Of a DNA stretch of 64,000 bases, positions 24,898-32,676 are shown piece after piece. The notes under the pieces are model-generated. The model was given only the letters and a program-made list of their open reading frames with translations, made no database searches and had not been told where the DNA came from. Position 1 is the first letter of the stretch. Each line of letters begins with the position of its first letter. A program made the position numbers and the translations under genes. Where the stretch lies: assembly GCF_900114095.1 (NCBI RefSeq), contig NZ_FORV01000004.1, positions 248,001 to 312,000 of the forward strand, written 5' to 3'. Source of the stretch: Sphingomonas sp. NFR04 (GTDB lineage Bacteria > Pseudomonadota > Alphaproteobacteria > Sphingomonadales > Sphingomonadaceae).

Positions 24898-26787
24898 TCA
24901 CTGGCAGGCCAGGCATTCGTCGTAATCGGTCGACTCACCCAGGTCGAACTTGGGCTTCTCGATCGTGTTGTCGGCTTCGACCCCGCCCGCGAAGCCGGCG
25001 CGCTGCACCGACTTGGAGCGCAGATAGTAGAGCGACTTGATGCCCAGCTCCCAGGCGCGGAAGTGGAGCATCAGCAGGTCCCACTTTTCCACGTCCGCCG
25101 GGATGAACAGGTTGAGCGACTGCGCCTGGTCGATGAACGGCGCGCGATCGCCCGCCAGCTCGAGAATCCAGCGCTGGTCGATCTCGAAGCTGGTCTTGTA
25201 CGTGTCCTTCTCTTCCGGCGTCAGGAAGTCGAGGTGCTGGACCGAGCCGTTCTGTTCGAGGATCGAATTCCACACCGCGTCGGAATTCTTCGACTTCTCC
25301 TTGAGCAGCTTCTCCAGATACGGGTTGCGCACCGAGAAGGAGCCGCTGAGCGTCTTGTGGGTGTAGATATTGGCCGGGATCGGCTCGATGCAGGCGCTGG
25401 TGCCGCCGCAGATGATCGAGATCGACGCGGTCGGCGCGATCGCCATCTTGCAGCTGAACCGCTCCATCACGCCCATGTCGGCGGCGTCGGGGCAGGGGCC
25501 GCGCTCGACGGCGAGCGCCATCGAGGCTTCGTTCACCTGCGCGCTGACATGCTTGAAGATGCGCAGATTCCAGCTCTTCGCCATCGCGCCTTCGAACGGG
25601 ATGCCGCGCGCCTGGAGGAAGCTGTGGAAGCCCATCACGCCGAGACCGACCGAACGCTCGCGTGCCGCCGAATAGCGGGCACGGGCCATCTCGTCGGGCG
25701 CGCGCTCGATATAGTCGGTCAGCACATTGTCGAGGAAGCGCATCACGTCCTCGATGAACAGCTTGTCCTTGTTCCACTCGTCCCAGGTCTCCAGGTTGAG
25801 CGAGGACAGGCAGCACACCGCGGTGCGATCATTGCCGAGATGGTCACGGCCCGTGGGCAGCGTGATTTCCGAGCACAGGTTCGAGGTCGAGACCTTGAGG
25901 CCCAGATCGCGGTGGTGCTTCGGCATGGTCGAGTTCACATGGTCCGAGAACACGATGTAGGGCTCGCCGGTGGCGAGGCGGGTCTCGACCAGCTTCTGGA
26001 ACAGCGCGCGCGCATCCACCGTGGCGCGGACCGAGCCGTCCTTCGGGCTCTTCAGCTGCCATTCGGCGCCCTCGCGCACCGCTTCCATGAAGGCGTCGGG
26101 GATCAGCACGCCGTGGTGCAGGTTCAGCGCCTTGCGGTTGAAGTCGCCCGACGGCTTGCGGATCTCGAGGAACTCCTCGATCTCCGGGTGCGAGATGTCG
26201 AGATAGCAGGCGGCCGAGCCGCGGCGCAGCGAGCCCTGCGAGATCGCGAGCGTCAGCGAATCCATTACGCGGACGAAGGGGATGATGCCGCTGGTCTTGC
26301 CGTTCAGGCCCACCGGCTCGCCGATGCCGCGCACGCTGCCCCAATAGGTGCCGATGCCACCGCCGCGCGAGGCGAGCCAGACATTCTCGTTCCAGGTCTG
26401 GACGATGCCGTCCAGGCTGTCCGGCACCGAGTTGAGATAGCAGCTGATCGGCAGGCCGCGGCCCGTGCCGCCGTTCGACAGCACCGGCGTGGCCGGCATG
26501 AACCACAGCTTGGAGATGTAATCGTACAGGCGCTGGGCGTGCGCCTGATCATCGGCATAGGCCGAGGCGACGCGGACGAACAGGTCCTGGTAGCTTTCGC
26601 CGGGGAGCAGATAGCGGTCCTTCAGCGTCTCCTTGCCGAAATCGGTGAGCAGCGCGTCGCGCGCATGATCGACCTCGACCGGATAGGGCTGCGGCACGAT
26701 CGCCTTGCTGTCGAGCGCCTTGCTGGCGGGGGCGGCTTCGATGGTGGCGGTCTCGTTCACGCTGGTCTCACTATCTCTGAATTCCAT
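24898..26787 (-). CDS. nrdA: Ribonucleoside-diphosphate reductase subunit alpha, short form without ATP-cone
   Basis: 629 residues from the ATG at 26787. The catalytic barrel shows PISCYLNSVPDSLDGI (first active-site Cys), STSNLCSEITLPTG (thiyl-radical Cys with Asn and Glu), RTAVCCLSSLNL (second reducing Cys) and the tyrosine pair in IKSLYYLRSK for long-range radical transfer. The C-terminal tail YDECLACQ carries the redox-shuttle cysteines. The residues before the barrel (about 40-70) correspond to a point well past E. coli NrdA's ATP-cone, so the overall activity site is absent. A candidate NrdR box lies about 190 bases upstream. It converts NDPs to dNDPs with NrdB. Confidence 0.95.
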   Translation of the reverse strand: MEFRDSETSVNETATIEAAPASKALDSKAIVPQPYPVEVDHARDALLTDFGKETLKDRYLLPGESYQDLFVRVASAYADDQAHAQRLYDYISKLWFMPATPVLSNGGTGRGLPISCYLNSVPDSLDGIVQTWNENVWLASRGGGIGTYWGSVRGIGEPVGLNGKTSGIIPFVRVMDSLTLAISQGSLRRGSAACYLDISHPEIEEFLEIRKPSGDFNRKALNLHHGVLIPDAFMEAVREGAEWQLKSPKDGSVRATVDARALFQKLVETRLATGEPYIVFSDHVNSTMPKHHRDLGLKVSTSNLCSEITLPTGRDHLGNDRTAVCCLSSLNLETWDEWNKDKLFIEDVMRFLDNVLTDYIERAPDEMARARYSAARERSVGLGVMGFHSFLQARGIPFEGAMAKSWNLRIFKHVSAQVNEASMALAVERGPCPDAADMGVMERFSCKMAIAPTASISIICGGTSACIEPIPANIYTHKTLSGSFSVRNPYLEKLLKEKSKNSDAVWNSILEQNGSVQHLDFLTPEEKDTYKTSFEIDQRWILELAGDRAPFIDQAQSLNLFIPADVEKWDLLMLHFRAWELGIKSLYYLRSKSVQRAGFAGGVEADNTIEKPKFDLGESTDYDECLACQ

Positions 26788-27223
26788 ACCTCGGACCCCT
26801 GTCTTCTGCGTCACGCAACAACCGACTCGGGGCACGGTAGCGATCGTAGCACCAGCCGGGTTTGCGCGAGAACAAAAAGTGTCCATCGGCCCGGCGCCCG
26901 GCACGAATCTGCCCATGCCGCATTTGGGGATGCGAACGATGGGTTACCAGTGCTTGGGCTTGCCCCTTGGTGCGACCACTACAGATTGTGCCAATCCGAG
27001 TCCGGGCACAAGAGCGGAAATCACGGAGGAATGCAACGGCTCGTCGCTGAAATGACTCGGCTCGTGGCACGCCGGAGACCCCGAAAAGCGCGCGACGCAC
27101 GGACCTTCCTTGCCTCCGGAAAAGGCAAGGGAACGAACGCGGAACTGCAAATAAATTTTGGGGGATGAATCACGGTCGCCACAACCGCTGGTGGCTGTGG
27201 CGGCGCAAGCTGCACCATGGAGG
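26788..27223. other. Intergenic region upstream of nrdA with hairpin and tiny ORF
   Basis: 436 bp without a recognised protein gene, noticeably less GC-rich than coding DNA. It contains a candidate NrdR box (26976-26991), an 8-bp stem hairpin CCTTGCCT/AGGCAAGG (27108-27130), an AT-rich patch AAATAAATTTT (27150-27159) that could be a promoter, and a 25-codon ORF starting at 27165. The region must hold the nrdA promoter. Confidence 0.5.
26976..26991 (-). promoter_or_regulatory. Candidate NrdR box
   Basis: CCACTACAGATTGTGC agrees with the NrdR consensus ACACTATATATAGTGT at 11 of 16 positions by my alignment, including the outer CAC and GTG. It is 190 bases before nrdA. NrdR boxes normally occur in pairs about 31 bp apart and I could not find a convincing second box, so this is tentative. 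Confidence 0.3.
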
Positions 27224-27242
27224 CTATCGAAGCGGCAGATAA
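27165..27242 (+). CDS. Possible tiny ORF, 25 residues, Trp/Arg/His-rich
   Basis: ATG at 27165 preceded directly by GGGGG; encodes MNHGRHNRWWLWRRKLHHGG and five more residues. An AT-rich promoter-like patch and a hairpin lie just upstream. It overlaps the 3' end of the AraC-type gene on the other strand by 19 bases. The composition is odd enough to note but the ribosome-binding spacing is poor, and chance is a real alternative. Confidence 0.2.
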   Translation: MNHGRHNRWWLWRRKLHHGGYRSGR

Positions 27243-28105
27243 AGCTCGGTCACGGCCGCATGCTCGGGCACGTCGGGGAAGAAGGCGACGCGGCGGGCGA
27301 AGAGCGGGAAGTCGCCCGGCTCCTCGCCGCTCTCCGGCAGCCATTCGCGATAGAGGAACAGCGCGGCGGGTTCGAGGTCGTCGGCCTGGCCCACCACCCG
27401 CAGCATCGCGCAGCGGCTGGCCGGGATCAGCCCGGGTTCGATGCCGTGCGCCGGGTCGGCCACGGGATGGGCGGTGCCGGCGCACAGGTCGAGGCGGTAA
27501 TCCTCGGGCGGGGTGGTGCGCGGGTCGGTATGGAAGATGGTGTAGGTCGCGCTGGCCGGCGGACGGTGGGCGGTGGTCTTGCGCCAGGTGATGAAGCGGC
27601 GGATCGTGTCGCCGAGATGGGCGGGGTCGCCGCGGTGCGTCAGGAACGCCACCGGGGTGGCGGGGAAGTCGAGCGTCGTCACGTCGGCACAGGTGAATCG
27701 GGTCTGCATCGTCTGGCTCCTTGCTTGGGTGAGCGGCGCGAGGGCCGCGTGCCAGGGGTGCCAGTCCGGCGCCGCGCGGAACTGCGAGGGCGCCTGGCCG
27801 AAGCGCTGGCGGAAGGCGCGGGCGAAAGCCTCGGGCGATTCATAGCCGGCATCGAGCGCGATGCCGGTGATCGGCTCGCCGGGCCGATAGGCGAGGCGGT
27901 ACGACGCCCGCTTCATCCGGACGAGCTGGACATAGCGATGCACCGATAGGCCGAACAGCGCGCTGAACTGGCGGTGGAAATGATGCTTGGAAAACGCCGC
28001 GACGCCCGCCAGCGTCTCCAGGTCGAGGTCCTCCTCGGCATGCGTGTCGACATGGTCGAGCACGCGCTGCATGCGGGCATGGTAGCGGGCGAGCGGCGTC
28101 TGCAT
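27224..28105 (-). CDS. AraC-family transcriptional regulator with GyrI-like effector domain
   Basis: 293 residues. The N-terminal AraC double helix-turn-helix covers about residues 10-108: LETLAGVAAFSKHHFHRQFS is the first recognition unit and ITGIALDAGYESPEAFARAF the second. Residues about 135-293 form a GyrI-like/SOUL-type ligand-binding domain (FPATPVAFLTHRGDPAHLGDT... and DYRLDLCAGT). This order (HTH first, GyrI second) is that of the Rob/SoxS-like multidrug-sensing regulators. The ATG follows GGAGGAA. No efflux pump is adjacent, so its targets are unknown. Confidence 0.9.
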   Translation of the reverse strand: MQTPLARYHARMQRVLDHVDTHAEEDLDLETLAGVAAFSKHHFHRQFSALFGLSVHRYVQLVRMKRASYRLAYRPGEPITGIALDAGYESPEAFARAFRQRFGQAPSQFRAAPDWHPWHAALAPLTQARSQTMQTRFTCADVTTLDFPATPVAFLTHRGDPAHLGDTIRRFITWRKTTAHRPPASATYTIFHTDPRTTPPEDYRLDLCAGTAHPVADPAHGIEPGLIPASRCAMLRVVGQADDLEPAALFLYREWLPESGEEPGDFPLFARRVAFFPDVPEHAAVTELYLPLR

Positions 28106-28245
28106 CTATTCCTCCGTGGCGACGCCTTCCTAGAGGGCGGGAATGCCCCCCGCCCGACCGATCTTGCCCTGTGTCTATTCGGGCAGGATTGCGCTTGTTT
28201 CGGCACAGGCTAGGCTGCGCGCGAACCAGACAAAAGGGGGGTGCG

Positions 28246-29814
28246 ATGCGGGCTTGGGGTGTGGCGATGCTGGCGCTGGCGGCGGCAAGCCCGGCGACCG
28301 CGCAGGTGCAGGTCGCGGAGGTGCCGGCAACGAAGATCGCCGCCGATCTCGCCTCGGGCAAGACGAGCAGCGCGGCGGTGACCGCCGCCTATCTGGCGCG
28401 CATCGCGGCGATGGACCAGAAGGGGCCGACGCTCCGCGCGGTGATCGCGGTGAGCCCCGATGCGCTCGCCCAGGCGCGCGCCAGCGATGCGCGGCGCAAG
28501 GCGGGCAAGCCGCTGGGTCCGCTCGACGGCGTGCCGGTGCTGATCAAGGACAATATCGAGACGAAGGAACTGCCGACCACTGCGGGCAGCCTTGCGCTCA
28601 AGGACAACCGCACCGGCCGCGACGCGCCGGTGGTGGCGCGGTTGCGCGCGGCGGGCGCGGTGATCCTCGGCAAGACCAACCTCAGCGAATGGGCGAACAT
28701 CCGCTCGGATCATTCGATGAGCGGGTGGAGCGCGGTCGGTGGACTGGTGCGCAATCCCTATGCGCTCGATCGCACCTCCTGCGGCTCGTCGAGCGGTTCG
28801 GGCGCGGCGGCGGCGGCAAGCTTTGCAGCGGTGGCGGTGGGAACGGAAACCGATGGATCGGTCGTGTGCCCCTCGGTGATGAACGGGCTGGTGGGCTTGA
28901 AGCCGACGCTGGGGCTGGTGAGCCGTACCCGCGTCGTGCCGATCAGCCACAGCCAGGATACGCCGGGGCCGATGGGGCGGAGTGTCGTCGATGTCGCGCT
29001 GCTCTTCTCGGCAATGGTCGGCGAGGACCCTGCCGATCCGGCTACCAAGGGCGCGAACGCCTACCGCAAGGACTATGCGGCCGGCCTCGCCGCGGGTGCG
29101 CTGAAGGGGATGCGGATCGGCTATTGGCGGCCGGAGATGGCGGACGATCTGGGCGCCCGCTTCGACAAGGCGCTGGACGAACTGCGCGCGGCCGGCGCGA
29201 CGCTGGTTGAGGTGAAGCTGCCCAAGCTCGACGGGCTGGGCGAGGCCGAGGGCCTGGTGCTCTATACCGAGCTAAAGGCCGATCTCGCGGCGTATCTTGC
29301 GACGACGCCGGCGGCGGTGAAGGTGCGGACGCTGGCGGACGTGATCGCCTTCAACCAGGCGCATGCGGGCGAGGAAATGGCGTTCTTCGGCCAGGAAACC
29401 TTCCTCAAGGCCGAGGCGACCAAGGGCCTCGACGATCCCGACTACAAGGCGGCGCGGGTCAAGTCGCAGCGGCTGGCGGGCCCGGAGGGGATCGACGCGA
29501 TGCTCAAGGCTGCGGGGGCGCAGCTGCTGGTGACGCCCACCTACGGCACGCCGTGGCTGAGCGATCCGGCGCATGGCGATCAGTTCGTCGGGCCGTCGGC
29601 CAGCGAGCTGCCGGCGGTGTCCGGCTATCCGCACCTCACGGTGCCGATGGGGCTGGTGAACGGGCTGCCTGCGGGTCTGTCGTTCATCGGCACGGCCTAT
29701 TCGGACGGGCTGCTGCTGCGCGCGGGCTATGCGTACGAGCAGGTCAGCAAGGCGCGGGTGGCACCGCAATACCGCGCGACCATCCCGGCGGATCTGGGGC
29801 CGCGCGGGCGGTGA
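28246..29814 (+). CDS. Secreted amidase (amidase-signature family)
   Basis: 522 residues from the ATG at 28246, which follows an AAAAGGGGGG purine run and gives a signal peptide ([19 protein letters not shown]). The Ser-cisSer-Lys triad is visible as Lys101 ([12 protein letters not shown]), Ser181 in [10 protein letters not shown] and the nucleophile Ser205 in [11 protein letters not shown]. The family includes GatA, peptide amidases and aryl-amidases; the signal peptide and lack of gatB/gatC exclude a tRNA amidotransferase role. Likely a periplasmic or secreted amidase of unknown substrate. It is separated from the converging gpmA gene by a hairpin-rich repeat. Confidence 0.92.
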   Translation: MRAWGVAMLALAAASPATAQVQVAEVPATKIAADLASGKTSSAAVTAAYLARIAAMDQKGPTLRAVIAVSPDALAQARASDARRKAGKPLGPLDGVPVLIKDNIETKELPTTAGSLALKDNRTGRDAPVVARLRAAGAVILGKTNLSEWANIRSDHSMSGWSAVGGLVRNPYALDRTSCGSSSGSGAAAAASFAAVAVGTETDGSVVCPSVMNGLVGLKPTLGLVSRTRVVPISHSQDTPGPMGRSVVDVALLFSAMVGEDPADPATKGANAYRKDYAAGLAAGALKGMRIGYWRPEMADDLGARFDKALDELRAAGATLVEVKLPKLDGLGEAEGLVLYTELKADLAAYLATTPAAVKVRTLADVIAFNQAHAGEEMAFFGQETFLKAEATKGLDDPDYKAARVKSQRLAGPEGIDAMLKAAGAQLLVTPTYGTPWLSDPAHGDQFVGPSASELPAVSGYPHLTVPMGLVNGLPAGLSFIGTAYSDGLLLRAGYAYEQVSKARVAPQYRATIPADLGPRGR

Positions 29815-29828
29815 GCTACAAAACTTAG

Positions 29829-29932
29829 CCCCTCCCCTTCAGGGGAGGGGGTGGGGTGGGGCAGGGTCTTACCGAGACCAACATCTGGTCTGGCATCCCT
29901 CGACCCCCAACCCCTCCTCCAAGGAGGAGGGG
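29829..29932. repeat. Two strong hairpins between converging genes (repeat/terminator-like)
   Basis: CCCCTCCCC-TTCA-GGGGAGGGG at 29829-29850 and CCCCTCCTCC-AA-GGAGGAGGGG at 29911-29932, the second followed by CTTAAAAG. They lie between the amidase stop and the gpmA stop and could end transcription from both sides, although neither has a T-run. Confidence 0.65.
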
Positions 29933-29947
29933 CTTAAAAGTGTGGGA

Positions 29948-30634
29948 TCACCGCTCGCTCAGATAGTAACGCTCGATTTCCTTCAGATCCCCGTCGAGCT
30001 CGTACACGATCGGCTGGCCGGTCGGGATCTCCAGGCTGACGATCTCGTCATCGGGAATGCCCGACAGGTGCTTCACCAGCGCGCGCAGCGAATTGCCGTG
30101 CGCCGCGATCACCACGCGCTTGCCCGCCTTCAACTCCGGCGCGATCCGCTGTTCCCAATAGGGCAGCACGCGGGCGATCGTGTCCTTCAGGCTCTCGGTC
30201 TGCGGGATCGGGATGCCGGCATAGCGCGGGTCCTTGGTCAGGTCCCAGGGCGAGCCCGCCTCGGGGAGCGGCGGCGGCACGTCGAAGCTGCGGCGCCAGA
30301 TCTTCACCTGTTCGTCGCCATGCTTGGCGGCCGTCTCCGCCTTGTCGAGGCCGGTCAGGCCGCCATAGTGGCGCTCGTTGAGGCGCCAGTCCTTTTCTTC
30401 CGGCAGCCAGAGACGGTCCATCGCCTCCAACGCCAGGTGCAGCGTCTTGATCGCGCGGCTCTGGAAGCTGGTGAAGCACTGGTCGAAGTCGAGACCCTTC
30501 TCCTTCATCAGCGTGCCGGCGGCGGTCGCCTCGCGCACACCCTGCTCGGTCAGATCCACGTCCCACCAGCCGGTGAAGCGATTTTCCAGGTTCCAGGCCG
30601 ACTGGCCGTGGCGGATCAGGACGAGGGTGGGCAT
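29948..30634 (-). CDS. gpmA: 2,3-bisphosphoglycerate-dependent phosphoglycerate mutase
   Basis: 228 residues interconverting 3- and 2-phosphoglycerate in glycolysis and gluconeogenesis. [22 protein letters not shown] gives the phosphorylated His9 (RHG) and the dPGM-specific Trp-rich loop. [14 protein letters not shown] holds the catalytic Glu, and [19 protein letters not shown] the second active-site His. Length is that of the dimeric/tetrameric dPGM group rather than the small phosphatase relatives. The following + strand gene is divergent. Confidence 0.96.
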   Translation of the reverse strand: MPTLVLIRHGQSAWNLENRFTGWWDVDLTEQGVREATAAGTLMKEKGLDFDQCFTSFQSRAIKTLHLALEAMDRLWLPEEKDWRLNERHYGGLTGLDKAETAAKHGDEQVKIWRRSFDVPPPLPEAGSPWDLTKDPRYAGIPIPQTESLKDTIARVLPYWEQRIAPELKAGKRVVIAAHGNSLRALVKHLSGIPDDEIVSLEIPTGQPIVYELDGDLKEIERYYLSER

Positions 30635-30710
30635 GGGCGATCTCCTTGTAACTGCGCGCCGCCGTCCTTAGCGACACGGGCGACAGGGACAAGCGCAGGA
30701 GTAACGGTAC

Positions 30711-31436
30711 ATGGCGATGGTTCGACAGACGCTGGTCTATGATGGCCCCGGCGGCCCGTTCGAGGGCGTGGCGGCATGGGACGATGCGGTGACGGGCCCG
30801 CGACCGGCGGTGCTGGTGCTGCCCAACATCCTCGGCCAGAAGGAAGAGGATAATGTGAAGGCCGATGCGCTGGCGGCGCTCGGCTATGTCGCGCTGGTCG
30901 CAGACGTGTACGGGCAGGGCAAGCGCACGACGCTCGGCGACCCGGAGATGGGCCGCTACATGGCCGAACTCAATGCCGATCGCGGCCTGCTGCGCGCGCG
31001 GATGGAGGCGTCGCTGGCGGCGCTGACCGGCCTGGAGCAGGCGGATGCCGAGCGCGCCGCCGCGATTGGCTTCTGCTTCGGCGGCAAGTGCGTGCTCGAC
31101 ATGGCCCGCGCCGGGCTGCCGATCCTCGGCGGCGTGTCGTTCCACGGCGTCTATGATCGCCCGGACTATGCCAATGTGCAGCCGATCACCGCCAGGCTGC
31201 TGGTCTGCCATGGCTGGGAAGACCCGCTCTGCCCGCCCGAGGCGACGGTCGCACTCGCGCAGGAGCTGACCGAGGCGGGCGCCGACTGGCAGCTCCACGC
31301 CTATGGCCATGCCGGCCATGCCTTCACCGATGTCAGCCGCAAGGGCGGCGACAATCCGAAGGTCGCCTTCGAGCCCAAGGCCGATCGCCGCAGCTGGCAG
31401 GCAATGACCTATTTCCTCGCCGAGCTGTTCGGATGA
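30711..31436 (+). CDS. Dienelactone hydrolase family alpha/beta hydrolase
   Basis: 241 residues. The catalytic triad typical of dienelactone hydrolases is present: Cys122 in IGFCFGGKC, Asp171 in GWEDPLCPP and His203 in GHAGHAFTD. The Cys nucleophile sets it apart from ordinary Ser hydrolases. The N-terminal region lacks a signal peptide. Members often do not act on chlorinated aromatics, so a general carboxylic-ester or lactone hydrolase is the safe description. The FUSC gene begins two bases after its stop, forming an operon. Confidence 0.9.
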   Translation: MAMVRQTLVYDGPGGPFEGVAAWDDAVTGPRPAVLVLPNILGQKEEDNVKADALAALGYVALVADVYGQGKRTTLGDPEMGRYMAELNADRGLLRARMEASLAALTGLEQADAERAAAIGFCFGGKCVLDMARAGLPILGGVSFHGVYDRPDYANVQPITARLLVCHGWEDPLCPPEATVALAQELTEAGADWQLHAYGHAGHAFTDVSRKGGDNPKVAFEPKADRRSWQAMTYFLAELFG

Positions 31437-31437
31437 G

Positions 31438-32541
31438 ATGAAGCGCATCGCCGCCACCTGGAGCGCCCTGATCGCGCGGATCAGCCCGCGCACCGTCGAT
31501 ATCGGCGAGTGCGTGGTCTCCGTGCTGCTGGCGATCCTGGTGGCGCATGCGATCGGCGGCGACAACGTCGCCTGGGCGGCGTTTGCGGGCTATATGGTCA
31601 TGCGCGGCCATGCCAGCGAGACGGTGCTGCGCGGCCTGTTGCGGATCGTCGGCACCGTCGCGGGCGGGCTGCTCGCGCTGGGCCTGGCGCCGTTCGTCGC
31701 GACCAGCTGGTTGGGCAGCGCCGCCGCCATGATGGTGGTGGGCACGCTCAGCCTCTACCGCGCACTCACCGCGCGACGGGCCTATGCCTGGCTGTTCTTC
31801 GGCCTCACCTTCGCGATGGTGCTGCTCGACAAGATCGAAACGCCGGCGACGGCGCTCGACCAGTTCGTCCTCACCCGCATCCTGGAGACGGTGGCGGGGA
31901 CGGTCGCCTGCGCGACGGTGAGCATCGTCTCGACCCTCACGCTGCGGCGGCGCTGGCCGGCCCCGCCTACGCCGCCGCCGGTGATCGCGCTGTGGCATCC
32001 CGCTGCGTTCCGCCATGCGGCGCAGGCCGGCGTGGCGCTGGCGCTGCTGATCGGGGTGGCGCGCGCGCTGGCGCTGCCGGCCCTCGCCCAGGGCGCGGTG
32101 GGCGTGATGGCGGTGATGCTGGTGCCGGTCCATGGGCTCGGCGCGGGCGGGCTGGTGCCGGTGAGCGCGCGACTGGCGCAGCGCTTCGTCGGCTGCCTCG
32201 CCGGGGCCGCGCTGTCCGCGGTCTGCCTGTTCGTCGCCCAGGGCCATGCGCTGGTGCTGGTCGCGGGCACCGCGCTCGGGGTGGCGATCGGGCGAGGGAT
32301 CGAGAACGGACCGCACAGCTACCGCTATGTCGGTACCCAGTTCACGCTCGCCGTGCTCGTGATGCTGGTGCCGGACAGCTATGCCGATGGCGACGTGCTG
32401 CCGGGCGTCGAGCGACTGATCGCGGTGCTGATCGGCATGGCGGTGCTGGAGCCGGTGCTGCTCGCCGGCCACTGGCTCGGTCCCCGCGGCCTCCCGGTCA
32501 CACCCAGCCGGCAGGGATTGGACGAGCCCGGCGGCGTCTGA
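31438..32541 (+). CDS. FUSC family membrane protein (aromatic-acid/fusaric-acid exporter like)
   Basis: 367 residues with about ten hydrophobic segments in two sets, separated by a short cytoplasmic stretch (LTLRRRWPAPPTPPPVIALW). NVAWAAFAGYMVMRGHASETVLRGLLRIVGTVAGG matches the FUSC/YccS/AaeB membrane domain in which a GT.xG turn recurs. It lacks a big soluble C-terminal domain and is shorter than AaeB. It overlaps tightly with the hydrolase gene (two-base gap). Such proteins export aromatic carboxylates or other small compounds; the partner hydrolase suggests detoxification, by inference. Confidence 0.82.
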   Translation: MKRIAATWSALIARISPRTVDIGECVVSVLLAILVAHAIGGDNVAWAAFAGYMVMRGHASETVLRGLLRIVGTVAGGLLALGLAPFVATSWLGSAAAMMVVGTLSLYRALTARRAYAWLFFGLTFAMVLLDKIETPATALDQFVLTRILETVAGTVACATVSIVSTLTLRRRWPAPPTPPPVIALWHPAAFRHAAQAGVALALLIGVARALALPALAQGAVGVMAVMLVPVHGLGAGGLVPVSARLAQRFVGCLAGAALSAVCLFVAQGHALVLVAGTALGVAIGRGIENGPHSYRYVGTQFTLAVLVMLVPDSYADGDVLPGVERLIAVLIGMAVLEPVLLAGHWLGPRGLPVTPSRQGLDEPGGV

Positions 32542-32676
32542 ATTCGTGCAAACGTTAACCGAAGCAAAAGGGCAACGTCACACCATTTTTATACAAAAGC
32601 CGCCGAACTGAAACACGGCCTCCCTAGCGGCGCTTCGCAACCGCAACATTCATCCAGACCTGGGGGGTCGCCAAAC

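Noticed and set aside
24706..27168. Open frame of 820 codons antisense to nrdA
   Set aside because: Pure shadow of the nrdA gene; starts in the DUF559/repeat region and shows no family resemblance.
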